From an uncultured Dialister sp. (GTDB lineage Bacteria; Bacillota; Negativicutes; Veillonellales; Dialisteraceae), in assembly GCF_900538805.1 (NCBI RefSeq), contig NZ_UPZP01000018.1, positions 1-29,750 on the forward strand: 29,750 bases of DNA. The letters are read 5' to 3'. Of this stretch, positions 29,610 through 29,750 are shown piece by piece (the stretch's first letter is position 1; every line of letters begins with the position of its first letter). Under the pieces are notes generated by a model. The model was given only the letters and a program-made list of their open reading frames with translations. It had not been told where the DNA came from and made no database searches. A program made the translations under genes and the position numbers.

Positions 29610-29750
29610 CATATAGTGGAATAGTGGGCTAGTTGACTAGTGAGCTAGTGGGACAGTGGGACAGTGAGACAGTGGGACAGCGGGACAGCGGGATAGCGGA
29701 CAGCGGATGGCGGATGGGGACAGGGGGCTGGGGACTGGGGACTGGGGACT
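29610..29750 (-). repeat. Degenerate 7/8-bp tandem array at the window edge
   Basis: On the minus strand the units run GTCCCCA (three copies), GCCCCCT, GTCCCCA, TCCGCCA, TCCGCTG, TCCGCTA, then CTGTCCCA, CTGTCTCA, CTGTCCCA, then GCTCACTA, GTCAACTA, GCCCACTA, TTCCACTA. The unit length changes from seven to eight along the array. It continues beyond the window. Confidence 0.8.

Overview
The window looks like chromosomal DNA from a diderm Firmicute of the class Negativicutes, most likely a Veillonellaceae relative of the Dialister/Megasphaera kind. The reasons are a HrcA/CIRCE heat-shock operon and a BofA homologue, which are Firmicute traits, found beside an LptD-like outer-membrane protein and a secretin, which are outer-membrane traits, plus a SCIFF peptide and its radical SAM maturase, which are typical of Clostridia and relatives. 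The assignment rests on gene content read by eye; no 16S gene or database search was available. Genes are moderately GC-rich, with strong GGAGG ribosome binding sites and recognisable TTGACA/TATAAT promoters.

Layout. Positions 1-307 hold intergenic mosaic repeats. Positions 342-5256 hold the minus-strand heat-shock operon hrcA-grpE-dnaK-dnaJ with a perfect CIRCE operator. Positions 5321-7126 hold a DASS/SLC13-type anion transporter on the minus strand, with an intrinsic terminator placed inside its own 5' leader. Positions 7133-8383 hold rpsF-ssb-rpsR (minus) with a possible S6:S18-responsive leader. Positions 8400-9001 are repeat-rich. An SDR oxidoreductase (minus) is divergent from a TPR lipoprotein and a small membrane protein (plus) at 9002-10805. 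After another repeat block comes an NhaC-family antiporter (minus, 11311-12810). Positions 12918-13567 are repeats, followed by the SRP RNA gene ffs and the operon dnaX-YbaB/EbfC-recR-bofA-like (plus, to 17072). A 251-bp inverted-repeat element lies between two terminators, then an ABC-F ATPase (minus, 17509-19395). After a 600-bp repeat block there is an envelope cluster on the minus strand (19997-25342): secretin, PilP-like protein, LptD-like protein and two exported proteins of unknown function. The ranthipeptide (SCIFF) pair scfA-scfB lies at 25513-27234. Two unrecognised genes at 27442-29575, one an internally duplicated 446-residue protein, close the window.

The most unusual feature is between the genes. 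Eleven intergenic sites carry short degenerate tandem arrays whose unit is 7 bp at one end and 8 bp at the other, with the same polarity at distant loci. Several start exactly at a stop codon. A second family is made of joined small palindromes whose stem sequences differ between copies while remaining self-complementary and keeping constant flanks. A third is a MITE-like element with inverted ends. Together these fill nearly all of the longer non-coding DNA and may be the least described biology in this window. The genes themselves are mostly known families; the unfamiliar ones are the duplicated 446-residue protein, its 232-residue neighbour and the two exported proteins upstream of the LptD-like gene.
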